Shown piece by piece: positions 50,348-60,069 of a stretch of 64,000 nucleotides of DNA; position 1 is the stretch's first letter; each line of letters starts with the position of its first letter. The notes below the pieces were generated by a model, which was not told the DNA's origin, searched no databases, and saw nothing but the letters and a program-made list of their open reading frames with translations. This DNA is from Syntrophotalea carbinolica DSM 2380 (GTDB taxonomy: Bacteria; Desulfobacterota; Desulfuromonadia; Desulfuromonadales; Syntrophotaleaceae). Location of the stretch: assembly GCF_000012885.1 (NCBI RefSeq), contig NC_007498.2:248001-312000 (forward strand), written 5' to 3'. The translations under genes were made by a program, and so were the position numbers.

Positions 50348-51166
50348 ATGCGTCTGGTCACGATGCCTTTGCTCGCTGTGTTGTTTCTTGCTTGCTTCGG
50401 TGCGGGGGTACCGAATGCAAGGGCCGAGGGCGACTCCGACACGATGTTGAGTATAGCCGCCGGCGTCGGTCTCAAAGACGCGCTGTTCGCCATTCAAAAG
50501 GCTTATGCGAAAAAACAACCTTCGGTAGCGCTGGAGTTCAATTTTGCCGCCTCCGGGTTTTTGCGCAAACAGATCGAGCAGGGGGCCCCTATCGACCTGT
50601 TTCTGGCTCCCGGGCGCCAACATTTCAATGCCTTGCTGAGTGCCGGGTACACCGATTCCGGACATTCCTGCGCGCTGCTCGGCAATCGCCTGGTATTGAT
50701 TGTTGCCCGGGAAAAACAGCACGCCATTCACGGTTTTTCCGACCTGGAGGCCGCCGCGGCCAGCATGAGTATCGGTATGCCGGATATGGTGCCGGCCGGT
50801 ACCTATGCCCGCCAGGCCCTTGAACATCTCGGCATGTGGGAACTCCTTGAACAACGTATGGTGTATGGCAAGAGTGTTCGCCAGGTACTGGCCTATGTCG
50901 ATTCGGGGAATATCGATGCCGGCATGGTGTTCGCTTCCGATACGGCGTTGTTGACCAGTGCCGTGGTAGCTGCCGTCGCCCCGGCGGACAGTCACAAACC
51001 GATCGTTTTCTCCATGGCCGGGATGCTCAAAAGTCCTCATCCCGAAGCGCTGCAGGACTTTATGGCGTTTCTCAAGGGCCAAGAGGCCGCCGCGATTTTC
51101 GCTCGCTACGGTTTCACGCCGCTGTTGTCCGGAGCCTCTCGGGCAGAGGTCGCCTCTCATCCCTGA
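50348..51166 (+). CDS. modA: Molybdate ABC transporter substrate-binding protein
   Basis: 272 residues. Signal peptide ~1-26 (cleavage after ARA). Mature ModA features: LSIAAGVGLKDALFAIQKAY, NFAASGFLRKQIEQGAPIDLFL, the oxyanion-site VPAGTYARQALEHLG and DAGMVFASDTAL. It captures molybdate or tungstate in the periplasm for ModBC. Unusually, it is separated from modBC by three other genes. Confidence 0.93.
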   Translation: MRLVTMPLLAVLFLACFGAGVPNARAEGDSDTMLSIAAGVGLKDALFAIQKAYAKKQPSVALEFNFAASGFLRKQIEQGAPIDLFLAPGRQHFNALLSAGYTDSGHSCALLGNRLVLIVAREKQHAIHGFSDLEAAAASMSIGMPDMVPAGTYARQALEHLGMWELLEQRMVYGKSVRQVLAYVDSGNIDAGMVFASDTALLTSAVVAAVAPADSHKPIVFSMAGMLKSPHPEALQDFMAFLKGQEAAAIFARYGFTPLLSGASRAEVASHP

Positions 51167-51286
51167 ACCGGCTCCGAGTTTCGGCAGGAAGATGCTTCGA
51201 TGTGGTCTGCGCCAGGTGTTCGTCGGGATCGCTTGCGCGGAATGTTTCCGATGGGCAGCCCCGGGGGGCCGGCTCGAACAGATTAA

Positions 51287-51317
51287 AAGCCCTCGACCGG
51301 TGGACGGTCGGGGGCTT
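51287..51317 (+). terminator. Hairpin terminator after modA
   Basis: AAGCCCTCGACCG (51287-51299) pairs with CGGTCGGGGGCTT (51305-51317), with GGGTTTTC following. About 120 bp after modA; it may also serve the converging lipoprotein gene. Confidence 0.7.
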
Positions 51318-51375
51318 GGGTTTTCAGCCTGGGGAAAGAGCGTTTTGGGTTATCAAGGCAGTCGGCGGCGGTTTT

Positions 51376-51771
51376 TCAGGGCAGGTCGGGGAAGGGGCTG
51401 ACGATCTTCCAGGCATGGGCTCTATATTCCCATTCCAAACGAACCTTCAAGTTTTTAAGCGTATTGGAAGGGAGTCGGTAGTATTCATAGTTTGACCAGG
51501 AAATAGCCCGTTTCTGGTCGGGGCCTTCGAACTCCACGCCTTCCGGCTTGATTTCGAGCACACGAATGTCGCCCCGTTTGGGAAACTTGTCCTGAAAGTC
51601 CTGCCGGAATTCCTGGGCCATGAAACTTGCCGCGCTGCCATAGTCCTGCCAGACCAGACGCTTGGCGAACTCTTTATGGGTGTCGCCATACATATCGGCC
51701 AGGTTGGATTTCAGCACCGGCGCGCAGGCCCCTATACACAAGATCAGCAAAAGCAGGTATACTCGCTTCAT
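51376..51771 (-). CDS. Small predicted lipoprotein, function unknown
   Basis: 131 residues. Lipoprotein signal MKRVYLLLLILCIGAC with the lipobox Cys at residue 16. The mature part is charged and mixed alpha/beta, with a C-terminal WEYRAHAWKIVSPFP that resembles the end of small NTF2-like folds. No family recognised. It converges with modA. Confidence 0.7.
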   Translation of the reverse strand: MKRVYLLLLILCIGACAPVLKSNLADMYGDTHKEFAKRLVWQDYGSAASFMAQEFRQDFQDKFPKRGDIRVLEIKPEGVEFEGPDQKRAISWSNYEYYRLPSNTLKNLKVRLEWEYRAHAWKIVSPFPDLP

Positions 51772-51842
51772 GTTTTCCCCCCTGTTGTTTAATCAGTATC
51801 GTCCCGAATCCGTTATCTCAAACACAGAAGACTGTTGCGACT

Positions 51843-52097
51843 ATGAAAAAAATCGAACTCTATACCAAAAGCCATTGTCCCTATTGCCGTCGCGCCAAAG
51901 ATCTGCTGCATATCAAGAAGGCGATTTTTGTCGAGTACGATGTCACCAACGATCCGGCCAAAGAACAGGAAATGCGGGAGCGCTCCGGTCGCATGACCGT
52001 GCCGGAAATTTTTATCGATGAGTCTCTTGTCGGCGGCTGCGACGATCTGTATGCGCTCGAACAACAAGGGATCCTGGACGGCATGCTGCGCGATTGA
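51843..52097 (+). CDS. grxC: Glutaredoxin (GrxC type)
   Basis: 84 residues, complete glutaredoxin: active site CPYC at Cys12-Cys15 (KSHCPYCRRAK), cis-Pro loop TVPEIFID and GSH-site GGCDDLYAL. It reduces disulfides with glutathione or a related thiol. Single gene converging with the methyltransferase gene, two bases apart. Confidence 0.95.
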   Translation: MKKIELYTKSHCPYCRRAKDLLHIKKAIFVEYDVTNDPAKEQEMRERSGRMTVPEIFIDESLVGGCDDLYALEQQGILDGMLRD

Positions 52098-52099
52098 GG

Positions 52100-53929
52100 T
52101 CAGCCGCGTATGACTTCGATCAGAGCCACGGCTATATCTACCTTGCCAAACGGCGGCATCAGGTAGAAGCCGTCGACGCGGCCCCGGCCGGCTTCGATTA
52201 ACTCCCGGGCGATGGCCAGGCCCTGGCGTTTGCCTTCCTCGCCGCGCGTGCCGCGCATGCGTGCGCGCACCGTTTCCGGCAGCAGGATGCCGGGCACCTC
52301 GTTATGCAGAAATTCGGCATTGCGTTCGCTGACCAGCGGCAGGATACCGACCAGGATCGGAATCCGGATATCCGCCAGACAAGCGAGCATGGCGTCAAGA
52401 ACGTCGACCGAATAGATCGGCTGGGTCTGGACAAAGCGGGCCCCGGCGGCAACTTTCTTTTTCAAGCGTCGCAGCTGACCGCTCATGTCCGAAACGTTGG
52501 GATTAAAGGCCGCTCCGGCCTGGAAGCGTGTCGCCTCGCCAAGTTCCCCCCCCACCAGGGTGTGCCCGTTGTTGAGGGCGCTAAGCAGTTGCAGCACGCC
52601 GATGGAGTTCAGATCGAAGACGTTGCTGGCTCCGGCTTCGCCGCCGACCGCAACGGGATCGCCTGTTACCGCCAGCACATTGCGCAGTCCCAGCAGATGG
52701 GCGCCCATCATCTCCGAGTGCAGACCAATGAGGTTACGATCCCGCCCGGTGACGTGAATGATCGTTTCTATGCCGATCTGGTCCTGAATCTGTTTGGCAA
52801 GGGCGATATTTCCCATACGGATACGGGCCAGGGGGTTTTCGGCCAGGCTGATGGCATCGGCGCCGGCGTCCGCCAGGCGTCGGGCTCCCGCCAGGATCTT
52901 GTCGCAATCCAGTCCCCGAGGCGGGTCGAGTTCCACCGTGATGATCGGACGCTTTCCCCAGGCAGACAGAAAGCCTCGGTGTTCCGGTCCCGGTTCGGTG
53001 GCCACGGTGGCTGCCTTGGGCAGCGCGGGAACCACACAGCGGGCTGCGGGTTTGAGATCGGCCACGGCGGCGGCCAGGGCGCGGATATGTTCCGGCGTGG
53101 TGCCACAGCAGCCGCCGATCAGACGTGCCCCGGCCTCGACCATTTCCCGCCCGCGGGCGGCAAAGTATTCGGGCGTCGCCAGATAGATGTAGCGGCCATC
53201 GACGTATTCGGGAAAACCGCTGTTGGCAAAGCCGGACAGGGGGCAATCCGTTTCGGCTGCCATGGTCCGCAACACCGCCAGCACATCCCTGGGGCCGGAT
53301 CCGCAATTGGCTCCCACCAGCGATGCCCCGGCAGCCACCAGGCGGCGGGCCGCTTCGTCTGCGGTAACCCCTTCCCGGGTTCTACCGCCTTCGAAAAAGG
53401 CCATCTGTGCCACGATCGGCAGGCCGATCCGGCTGGCGACGGTTACAGCCAGTTCCAGTTCTTCGAGGCTGGCAAAGGTTTCCAGCAACAGCAGGTCGGC
53501 GCCACCTTCGGCCAGACCTTCCATCTGTTCGCGAAACAGCTCGCGACGCTCATCGCCGGCAAGATCGGCGGTTTCGCCGGGGGTGCGGCCTAAAGGACCG
53601 ATGGCTCCCGCCACCAGCGCTTCGGATCCGGCTGCCTGGCGGGCCAGTTGTGCGCCGAGGCTATTGATCGATCGCACCTGATCTTCCTGGCCTATCGCCG
53701 CCAGGCGCAACCGGTTGGCGGCAAACGTGTTGGTCTCCAGCAGTTGGGCACCGGCGGCCAGGTAATCCCGATGTATCTGCCGCACCGTTTCCGGATGTTG
53801 CAGGTTCAGGAGTTCAAAGCAGGTCGACAGAGGTACCCCACGATGGTAAAGCAGCGTTCCCATGGCCCCGTCGCCGACGATAACGCCTTGTTCCAGACGT
53901 TCCATCAAGCTTTTCTCAGCGCGTTTCAT
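52100..53929 (-). CDS. Bifunctional homocysteine S-methyltransferase / methylenetetrahydrofolate reductase
   Basis: 609 residues. N-terminal ~300: homocysteine methyltransferase with VGDGAMGTLLYHRG and zinc ligands in GANCGSG and GGCCGTTPEH. C-terminal ~300: MetF-like FAD enzyme (TVELDPPRGLDCDKIL, NVLAVTGDPV, VQTQPIYSVDVLDAML). This is the YitJ-type fusion coupling methyl-folate production to homocysteine methylation; the methyl donor is not provable here. ATG 53929 overlaps the Nudix stop (ATGA) and follows GGAGCCAGG; longer frames upstream run into the Nudix gene. Confidence 0.9.
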   Translation of the reverse strand: MKRAEKSLMERLEQGVIVGDGAMGTLLYHRGVPLSTCFELLNLQHPETVRQIHRDYLAAGAQLLETNTFAANRLRLAAIGQEDQVRSINSLGAQLARQAAGSEALVAGAIGPLGRTPGETADLAGDERRELFREQMEGLAEGGADLLLLETFASLEELELAVTVASRIGLPIVAQMAFFEGGRTREGVTADEAARRLVAAGASLVGANCGSGPRDVLAVLRTMAAETDCPLSGFANSGFPEYVDGRYIYLATPEYFAARGREMVEAGARLIGGCCGTTPEHIRALAAAVADLKPAARCVVPALPKAATVATEPGPEHRGFLSAWGKRPIITVELDPPRGLDCDKILAGARRLADAGADAISLAENPLARIRMGNIALAKQIQDQIGIETIIHVTGRDRNLIGLHSEMMGAHLLGLRNVLAVTGDPVAVGGEAGASNVFDLNSIGVLQLLSALNNGHTLVGGELGEATRFQAGAAFNPNVSDMSGQLRRLKKKVAAGARFVQTQPIYSVDVLDAMLACLADIRIPILVGILPLVSERNAEFLHNEVPGILLPETVRARMRGTRGEEGKRQGLAIARELIEAGRGRVDGFYLMPPFGKVDIAVALIEVIRG

Positions 53930-54522
53930 GGCCTGGCTCCATAAAGATCCCCCGGCGGCAGTTGACCGGTACGTTGCAGAAATTGGCGCAGGATCGCCCC
54001 GGTGAGCCCCCAGATCTGATAATCCTCGACGTTGAAGAAACAGACCGGATAGAGCCGCCCTCGGTGCTCCCAGTTTTCGGTATGGTAAATGCCGGGATCG
54101 CACAGTTGCGCCACCGGCACTTCAATCACTTCAGCTATTTCATGATGGTTGGCGGCAAAGGGATAGCCGCTGGGGATGGTGCCGACAAAGGGCACGACGT
54201 GGAAGCCGTACACGGAAATGAAGTCATCCAGCCGGCCCAATACCGTGATGTCTTGCGGACGGATACCCATTTCTTCTTCGGTTTCGCGCAGGGCCGTGGC
54301 GCAGAGGTCGGTGTCGTCCCTATGGGCCCCACCGCCTGGAAAGGCGATTTCCCCGGCGTGATGAGACAGATGCGCAGTGCGGCGGGTAAAGAGAATGGTG
54401 TCGGAAGCGTCCTTGGGGTAAAACAGCAGCATGACGGCCGATGGCTTGAGCCCCCCCGGTTCGATGTGGCGGCAGGTATGTCGCGACAGGTCGTGACGGA
54501 CCTGTTCGGGATCCAGCATCAC
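53926..54522 (-). CDS. Nudix hydrolase, CoA pyrophosphatase type
   Basis: 198 residues. Nudix box [14 protein letters not shown] followed by [13 protein letters not shown]; the first Glu of the generic box is Asp, as in CoA-diphosphatase-like enzymes. [21 protein letters not shown] precedes it. Likely hydrolyses CoA or related dinucleotides. Overlaps rpe and the following gene by four bases each. Confidence 0.88.
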   Translation of the reverse strand: MMLDPEQVRHDLSRHTCRHIEPGGLKPSAVMLLFYPKDASDTILFTRRTAHLSHHAGEIAFPGGGAHRDDTDLCATALRETEEEMGIRPQDITVLGRLDDFISVYGFHVVPFVGTIPSGYPFAANHHEIAEVIEVPVAQLCDPGIYHTENWEHRGRLYPVCFFNVEDYQIWGLTGAILRQFLQRTGQLPPGDLYGARP

Positions 54523-55184
54523 CGAATTTCTCCTGCTGCCGCCGTTTTCAGAGAGGCAATGGTGGCGGCATAGTCGTCCGTACCGTAAACAGCGCTCCCC
54601 GCCACCATGACCTGGGCACCCGCGCCGGCGATGCGGGCAATGTTGTCAAGCTTGACGCCGCCGTCGACTTCGAGTTCCACAGAGAGCCCGCGGCGCTCGA
54701 TGGTATTGCGCAAGGCCTCTATCTTGGGCAAACAGGCCGGAATAAACTGCTGGCCGCCAAATCCGGGGTTGACGGACATGATCAGCACCAGTTCAAGCTC
54801 TTCGAGGATCACATCGAGGCAGTTGATCGGTGTCGCCGGGTTAATGGACACTCCGGCCTTTTTCCCCAGGCTATGGATGAGCTGCACGGTTCGGTGCAGA
54901 TGGGGAACGGCTTCGTAATGCACGGTGATGATATCGGCCCCGGCTTTGGCGAAATCGGGGATGTAGCGATCCGGATTTTCGATCATCAGATGCACGTCCA
55001 GCGGCAGGTCGGTTACCCGGCGGGCGGCCTCCACAACCAGTGGCCCGATGGTGATGTTGGGCACGAAATGGCCGTCCATGACATCGATATGGACATAATC
55101 GGCGCCGCCTTTGTCGATGGCGGCGATTTCCTCGCCCAGGCGGGAAAAATCTGCGGACAGAATGGATGGGGCGATTTTGATCAT
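54519..55184 (-). CDS. rpe: Ribulose-phosphate 3-epimerase
   Basis: 221-residue TIM barrel. [16 protein letters not shown], metal His residues in [14 protein letters not shown] and [27 protein letters not shown] and [11 protein letters not shown]. Interconverts ribulose-5-P and xylulose-5-P in the pentose phosphate pathway. Confidence 0.96.
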   Translation of the reverse strand: MIKIAPSILSADFSRLGEEIAAIDKGGADYVHIDVMDGHFVPNITIGPLVVEAARRVTDLPLDVHLMIENPDRYIPDFAKAGADIITVHYEAVPHLHRTVQLIHSLGKKAGVSINPATPINCLDVILEELELVLIMSVNPGFGGQQFIPACLPKIEALRNTIERRGLSVELEVDGGVKLDNIARIAGAGAQVMVAGSAVYGTDDYAATIASLKTAAAGEIR

Positions 55185-55256
55185 GGTGCTCTCCGTAACT
55201 GGGTAGGGACAAATTTCATGTCTGGGCGCGGTTCGGCGGCAGACGTCATAGCGAGA

Positions 55257-56612
55257 TCAGGGTTGTTTTTCGAACGCCACGGCAAAAAACGCATCCATGT
55301 CGTCGTGGTGTTGGGGCAGGGTGCGCAACGCACCTTGCCTGTCGAACAGTGCATGCCATGCGGCGGGCGTCTCGTTGCGTAAATCACAGCGCGTAAACTC
55401 GGGGTGTTCGTTTGTAAAGGCCCGGATGACGTTTTGGGTTTCTTCTGGGCTGAAAGTGCACAGCGAGTACACCAGCCGTCCGCCCGGCCGCAGTAAAGGC
55501 GCCACGTTGCCAAGGATGGCGCGCTGTATGCGGGCCATCTCTTTGAGGTCGGCAGGCTTGCGTCGCCAGCGGATTTCCGGATTGCGCCGCAAGACGCCGA
55601 GGCCGCTGCAGGGCGCATCGACAAGGATTCGGTCAAAGCTTGCCGGTTCGAGGAAATCCGGCACGCCGGTCAGGTCCCAGGCGTGGCCTTCGATACCCTG
55701 GCAGCCAAGCCGGTTCGCCCCACGGGTGATCAGATCCACCCGTTGGGGGTGCAGATCAAGGGCCACGATGCGGGCGCGATTGTCCGTCAAGGCGGCCATG
55801 TGGGTGGTTTTCCCGCCAGGTGCGGCGCAGGCATCGAGAATGCGTTCTCCGGGTTGCGGGTTCAGCAGATGGCTTATCAGCATGCTGGCCTGATCCTGCA
55901 GTTGGAAAATGCCTTCGGTATGCCCGCTTAAATGCCGTGTTTCTCCTTGGCGGATGTAGATGCCCTCCGGTACGAAGCGGGTCGGCACCGCATCGCAGTC
56001 ACTGGCGTTGAGTGTCGCCAGCAAGGCCTCCCGTTGAATTTTCAGCGTGTTGGTGCGAATGGCGTAGGGTGCCGGTTTCAACATGGCCTGCGCCAGGGCA
56101 CAGGCTTCTTCAGCACCGAATTCGTCGAGCCAGCGGGCGGCCAGCCAGCGAGGCAACGACAAAACATGTTCGAGGTAGTCCAGCGGGTCGCGCTGCCGGT
56201 CGGGCCACGGCAATTGTGCCGCCTGGCGCACCAGACCGCGCAAAATGCCATTGATGAAACCTGTTGCCCGCTGCAGTTTCAGGCGTCGGGCCAGCTCCAC
56301 CGTTTCAAAAACCGCTGCATGGTTGGGAATGCGGTCGAGTTGCAGGATCTGATAACAGCCAAGGCGCAGCAGATTCAGGACGGCCGGCTCAACCTTGGCC
56401 AGCGGCTTGCGGCAAAGCTGTTGCAGGGCAAAATCGAGACGTCCGCGGTAGCGCAAGACCCCATAGACCAGTTCCGTCGCAAGGGCACGGTCGCGCACGT
56501 CCATGTCCGGCAGAGCCTGAAGCGCACTGTCGAGGGCGAGGTCGGCAAAGGCCCCATTGTGCACCTTGTCCAGAATATCGAAAGCGATGTGGCGAGGATC
56601 CTGATCGATCAC
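55257..56612 (-). CDS. rsmB: 16S rRNA (cytosine-967-C5) methyltransferase
   Basis: 451 residues. N-terminal NusB-like helical domain (~1-140, LVYGVLRYRGRLDFAL, ILRGLVRQ), then a Rossmann methyltransferase: ILDACAAPGGKTTHMA (SAM site), VDAPCSGLGVLRRNPEI and the catalytic-Cys element YSLCTFSPEE. Methylates C967 of 16S rRNA. Upstream of rpe with a 72-bp gap. Confidence 0.94.
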   Translation of the reverse strand: MIDQDPRHIAFDILDKVHNGAFADLALDSALQALPDMDVRDRALATELVYGVLRYRGRLDFALQQLCRKPLAKVEPAVLNLLRLGCYQILQLDRIPNHAAVFETVELARRLKLQRATGFINGILRGLVRQAAQLPWPDRQRDPLDYLEHVLSLPRWLAARWLDEFGAEEACALAQAMLKPAPYAIRTNTLKIQREALLATLNASDCDAVPTRFVPEGIYIRQGETRHLSGHTEGIFQLQDQASMLISHLLNPQPGERILDACAAPGGKTTHMAALTDNRARIVALDLHPQRVDLITRGANRLGCQGIEGHAWDLTGVPDFLEPASFDRILVDAPCSGLGVLRRNPEIRWRRKPADLKEMARIQRAILGNVAPLLRPGGRLVYSLCTFSPEETQNVIRAFTNEHPEFTRCDLRNETPAAWHALFDRQGALRTLPQHHDDMDAFFAVAFEKQP

Positions 56613-56694
56613 AGATACGTCCTTTGATTACGGATAAAAGGCGGGGGCATGATATCGCATGCCCCCGCCTGACGATCCGGTTTTAATGCCATGC

Positions 56695-57534
56695 CTACAG
56701 CACGGTCATGTTTTCAAGCCGACGGATACGTTCATCGACCGGCGGATGGGTCGAAAACAGAGACTTCAAACCGCCGCCGCGCAGGGGGTTGACAATGAAC
56801 ATGTGCGCCGTGGCTTCGTTGACTTTCGGCATCGGTTGACGGCTGTTGGCCATCTCCAGCTTGCGCAGGGCGTTGGCCAGATAGTGGGGGTTGCCGCATA
56901 AGGCTGCGCCGCCTCGGTCGGCGGCATATTCCCGTGAGCGGGATATGGCCATCTGTACGAGCATGGCCGCCAGCGGTGCGAAGATGATCAGCAACAGCAG
57001 ACCCAGAGGGTTGCCATCGTCATCGTCGCGTCCGCCAAAGCCTCCGAACAGGGCCGCCCATTGCGCCATGTGCGCCAGGTAGGAGATAGCCCCGGCAATG
57101 GTCGCGGCGATAGAACCGATAAGGATGTCGCGATGCCGGACGTGACTCATTTCATGCGCCATGACCCCCATGAGCTCTTCGCGGGAGAGTACCTGCAGAA
57201 TGCCTTCTGTGGCGGCTACCGCGGCATGCTTCGGGTTACGTCCGGTGGCAAAGGCGTTGGGCGTCGCCTGCGGCAGGATATAGACTTTCGGCATGGGCAG
57301 GGCATTGCGCAGACATAGTTCCTGCACCACACTGAAAAGCGGCCCGCTGCTGACTTCGCGACCGCGGTACATGGCAATGACGATTTTGTCGGAAAACCAG
57401 TACGAACCCAGATTCATGACCGCAGCCATGATCAACGCGAACAGAGCGCCGCCACGACCGCCCATCATTCCGCCTGCCCACACCAGCAACAGGGTGAGCA
57501 CGGTCATAAGGGCTACCGTCCTCAGTGTATTCAT
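56695..57534 (-). CDS. htpX: Membrane zinc metalloprotease HtpX
   Basis: 279 residues. Two N-terminal membrane helices, then [20 protein letters not shown], the zinc motif HEMSH in [13 protein letters not shown], two more membrane helices with a Gly/Asp-rich loop ([12 protein letters not shown]), the third ligand region [12 protein letters not shown] and C-terminal [12 protein letters not shown]. Membrane protein quality control. Confidence 0.96.
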   Translation of the reverse strand: MNTLRTVALMTVLTLLLVWAGGMMGGRGGALFALIMAAVMNLGSYWFSDKIVIAMYRGREVSSGPLFSVVQELCLRNALPMPKVYILPQATPNAFATGRNPKHAAVAATEGILQVLSREELMGVMAHEMSHVRHRDILIGSIAATIAGAISYLAHMAQWAALFGGFGGRDDDDGNPLGLLLLIIFAPLAAMLVQMAISRSREYAADRGGAALCGNPHYLANALRKLEMANSRQPMPKVNEATAHMFIVNPLRGGGLKSLFSTHPPVDERIRRLENMTVL

Positions 57535-57700
57535 GGTTTACCTCGCTTGATAACGTGTTGGTTCTGCATCCTACGCAAGTCGATTCAAGGGCTCAAGACC
57601 CTGCAAACGCCCGATGCTCCATGCCATCGGCGATGCGAAATGATTTTGCACCGGCAGCGAAAGCGTACGGTGTCGATGCGTTGAATTCCTCGCATATCGG

Positions 57701-58528
57701 TTATTCACTGACGACATATGCATCCAGTGCGCGTTGTACGGCATCGATGTCGATGCGGGTATTGAAGCAGGGGCCTTCCGGGCGGGTATTGAAAACGCCG
57801 ACAACCGGTAGCGGATAGGCGTCCCGGATGCCGGAAGTAAGGTCACGTTCGCAGGCCACCGCCACTACCAGCCTGGGGCGTTTTTCCATGAGCAGTTTGC
57901 GGGCCAGAGTACCGCCGGTCGCTACCGCCAGGGTCACGCCGCGTTGTTTTGCCAGTTCCGCCAGATCGCCGATATCGCAGCGGCCGCACCGGGCGCATTG
58001 CTCCACGTCGCCGGTGACCTTGATGGCGCAATCGAATAACTGCAGACAGTGCGGCAGAAGGATCATGGCCTTGGCGGCCGGGACGCGCAGATTGCGGGAG
58101 TGCACCAGCTGGTTGTTGAGATGGATAAAGCACCGCTGCAAGGCGTCGCGGTCAAGGCGCAGAAAAGCACCGATACCGATTACCGCCGGCATCAGGTAGC
58201 GGATCGCAAGCCCGCGTAATTGCGGGAAGATGAACAGATCCCGGCCGGTGATCAGGGTCAGGGCCAGCAGGCCAAGGCCGCCAATGACCACGGCTACCAG
58301 AGCCAGGATTGCCAGGCCGAACCAGTACGGCAACCGGGGGTGAATGGAGGACAGCCCGACACTCGGCAGCCACCAGACCACAAAAGCGCCGGCGCTGAAC
58401 AGACTGCCGACCAGCGCCAACAGAATCAGGAACGGCCGCTGTTGCTTTGCCGTGCTTTGTTCGGCGTTGTTGCAAACCTCTCCACAGGTATGATCGCAGG
58501 TTTTGTCCGCGGTTTTGCGGCAAGCCAT
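57701..58528 (-). CDS. DUF116 membrane protein
   Basis: 275 residues. Cys-rich cytoplasmic N-terminus (CRKTADKTCDHTCGEVC), two to three membrane helices (~35-105), then the DUF116 domain: LLPHCLQLFDC, CARCGRCDIGDLAELA, LAVATGGTLARKLL, VVAVACERDLTSG. The Cys set suggests a metal centre; function unknown. Follows fmt with no gap, an arrangement I associate with this bacterial group. ATG 58528 follows GGGAGACTGAT. Confidence 0.88.
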   Translation of the reverse strand: MACRKTADKTCDHTCGEVCNNAEQSTAKQQRPFLILLALVGSLFSAGAFVVWWLPSVGLSSIHPRLPYWFGLAILALVAVVIGGLGLLALTLITGRDLFIFPQLRGLAIRYLMPAVIGIGAFLRLDRDALQRCFIHLNNQLVHSRNLRVPAAKAMILLPHCLQLFDCAIKVTGDVEQCARCGRCDIGDLAELAKQRGVTLAVATGGTLARKLLMEKRPRLVVAVACERDLTSGIRDAYPLPVVGVFNTRPEGPCFNTRIDIDAVQRALDAYVVSE

Positions 58529-58529
58529 A

Positions 58530-59477
58530 TCAGTCTCCCAACCGTGCACCGGCCGATAGGCTGGTGCCGCGTAGAAAATCGCCTGCCGGCAGTTTTTTCT
58601 TGCCAGCCAGCTGCAACTCGCGTACCCGTAGCACGCCTTCACCGCAAGCGATGCAGACTCCCGTTTCGTCTGCGCTCACCACTGTGCCCGGTTCGGCTTC
58701 GGAACCTTCTTCCGCCACTGTCCGGCCAAGCTTAAGGGTTTGTCCGTTCCAACGGGTGTAGGCACCCGGCCAGGGGCTCAAGCCTCGAACCAGGTTGTGA
58801 ATGACTCCGGCCGGGCGGCTCCAGTCGATGCACCCATCCTCTTTTTTCATCATGGGGGCATAGCAACTCTGCGCATCGTCCTGCGCTTCAGAGCGCAGCG
58901 TGCCGTCGCACAGTCGTCGCAGGGTTTCCTCCATGGCTTCGCGACCGAGCAGCGCCAACCGGTCATGCAATTCTCCGGCGGTTTCTTCGTTGCCGATTTC
59001 GGTGGCGCGTTTTACCAGGATGTCGCCGGTATCGAGTCCCACATCCATAAGCATGGTGGTTACGCCGGTAACCTGCTCCCCGTCGACCACCGCTTTATTG
59101 ATGGGGGCGGCGCCGCGGTAGCGTGGTAGTAGCGAAGCATGCACATTGATGCAACCGTAGCGGGGAATATCCAGGACACTTTTGGGAAGAATCTGGCCAT
59201 AGGCGACGACCACGATAAGGTCGGGCTTGAGGCTGCGTATCTGTTCCACGGCTGACGGATCGCGCAATTTTTCGGGTTGCAAAACCGGCAGGTTATGTCT
59301 CAGGGCCAATTCTTTAACAGGGGGTGGCGCCAGGACTTTGCCCCGCCCCTTGCGCCGATCAGGCTGTGTGAATACGCCGCAAAGATCAACACCGGCTTCG
59401 AGTAACCCCTGCAACGTGGGCAAGGCGAATTCCGGTGTCCCCATAAAAATGGTACGGATACTGGAGGGATCGATCAC
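58530..59477 (-). CDS. fmt: Methionyl-tRNA formyltransferase
   Basis: 315 residues. FMGTPEFALPTLQGLLE, QPDRRKGRGK, catalytic NVHASLLPRYRGAAPINKAV and VTGVTTMLMDVGLDTGDIL, then the OB-fold tRNA domain. Formylates initiator Met-tRNA. Overlaps def by four bases, the usual def-fmt pair. Confidence 0.96.
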   Translation of the reverse strand: MIDPSSIRTIFMGTPEFALPTLQGLLEAGVDLCGVFTQPDRRKGRGKVLAPPPVKELALRHNLPVLQPEKLRDPSAVEQIRSLKPDLIVVVAYGQILPKSVLDIPRYGCINVHASLLPRYRGAAPINKAVVDGEQVTGVTTMLMDVGLDTGDILVKRATEIGNEETAGELHDRLALLGREAMEETLRRLCDGTLRSEAQDDAQSCYAPMMKKEDGCIDWSRPAGVIHNLVRGLSPWPGAYTRWNGQTLKLGRTVAEEGSEAEPGTVVSADETGVCIACGEGVLRVRELQLAGKKKLPAGDFLRGTSLSAGARLGD

Positions 59478-59989
59478 AGCTCCTGCTCCTGTTGACGCTG
59501 GATTTTCTGATATTTTTTGCGAAACATGTTTTTTTTCAACGAAGACAGGTGGTCCACGAAGAGCAGTCCATGCAGGTGGTCAATTTCATGTTGGAAGGCG
59601 ATGGCCAGCAGCCCGGTTGCCTCGCGTTCTACCGTTTGTCCCTCCAGGTTCTGATAGCGAACCTTGACATGCGAGTTACGTTTGATCCGGCAGTAATAAC
59701 CCGGTACCGAAAGGCAGCCCTCTTCTTCGAAGCTATCTCCCTCTCGTTCGATGATTTCCGGGTTGATCGCCACGATCAACTCCGGGTTTTCTTTGGGAGC
59801 GCAATCCATCACAACAAGTTTTTTGTTAATGCCAACCTGCGGGGCGGCCAGGCCCACTCCCGGTGCAGCATACATGGTCTCAGCCATATCCGCCGCCAGG
59901 GTTTTGATTTCCTCGGTGATGGTAAGGATCGGTTCGGATTTATTTTTCAGGACCGGATCGGGATAGTGCCGTATGGGTAAAATCGCCAT
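59474..59989 (-). CDS. def: Peptide deformylase
   Basis: 171 residues with all three motifs: GVGLAAPQVG, EEGCLSVPG (metal Cys) and QHEIDHLHG (metal His pair and catalytic Glu). Removes formyl groups from nascent proteins. First gene of the def-fmt-DUF116-htpX run. Confidence 0.96.
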   Translation of the reverse strand: MAILPIRHYPDPVLKNKSEPILTITEEIKTLAADMAETMYAAPGVGLAAPQVGINKKLVVMDCAPKENPELIVAINPEIIEREGDSFEEEGCLSVPGYYCRIKRNSHVKVRYQNLEGQTVEREATGLLAIAFQHEIDHLHGLLFVDHLSSLKKNMFRKKYQKIQRQQEQEL

Positions 59990-60069
59990 GATATGAACCT
60001 GTTACAAAGCTAGTCAGAATAGAAATGTTACTGTCGATCTTTCATGATAAATGGAGGCCAAGCGCAAAG

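Noticed and set aside
51192-51495. Small plus-strand frames between modA and the lipoprotein gene
   Set aside because: They run through the terminator hairpin and into the antisense of the lipoprotein gene, with no binding site.
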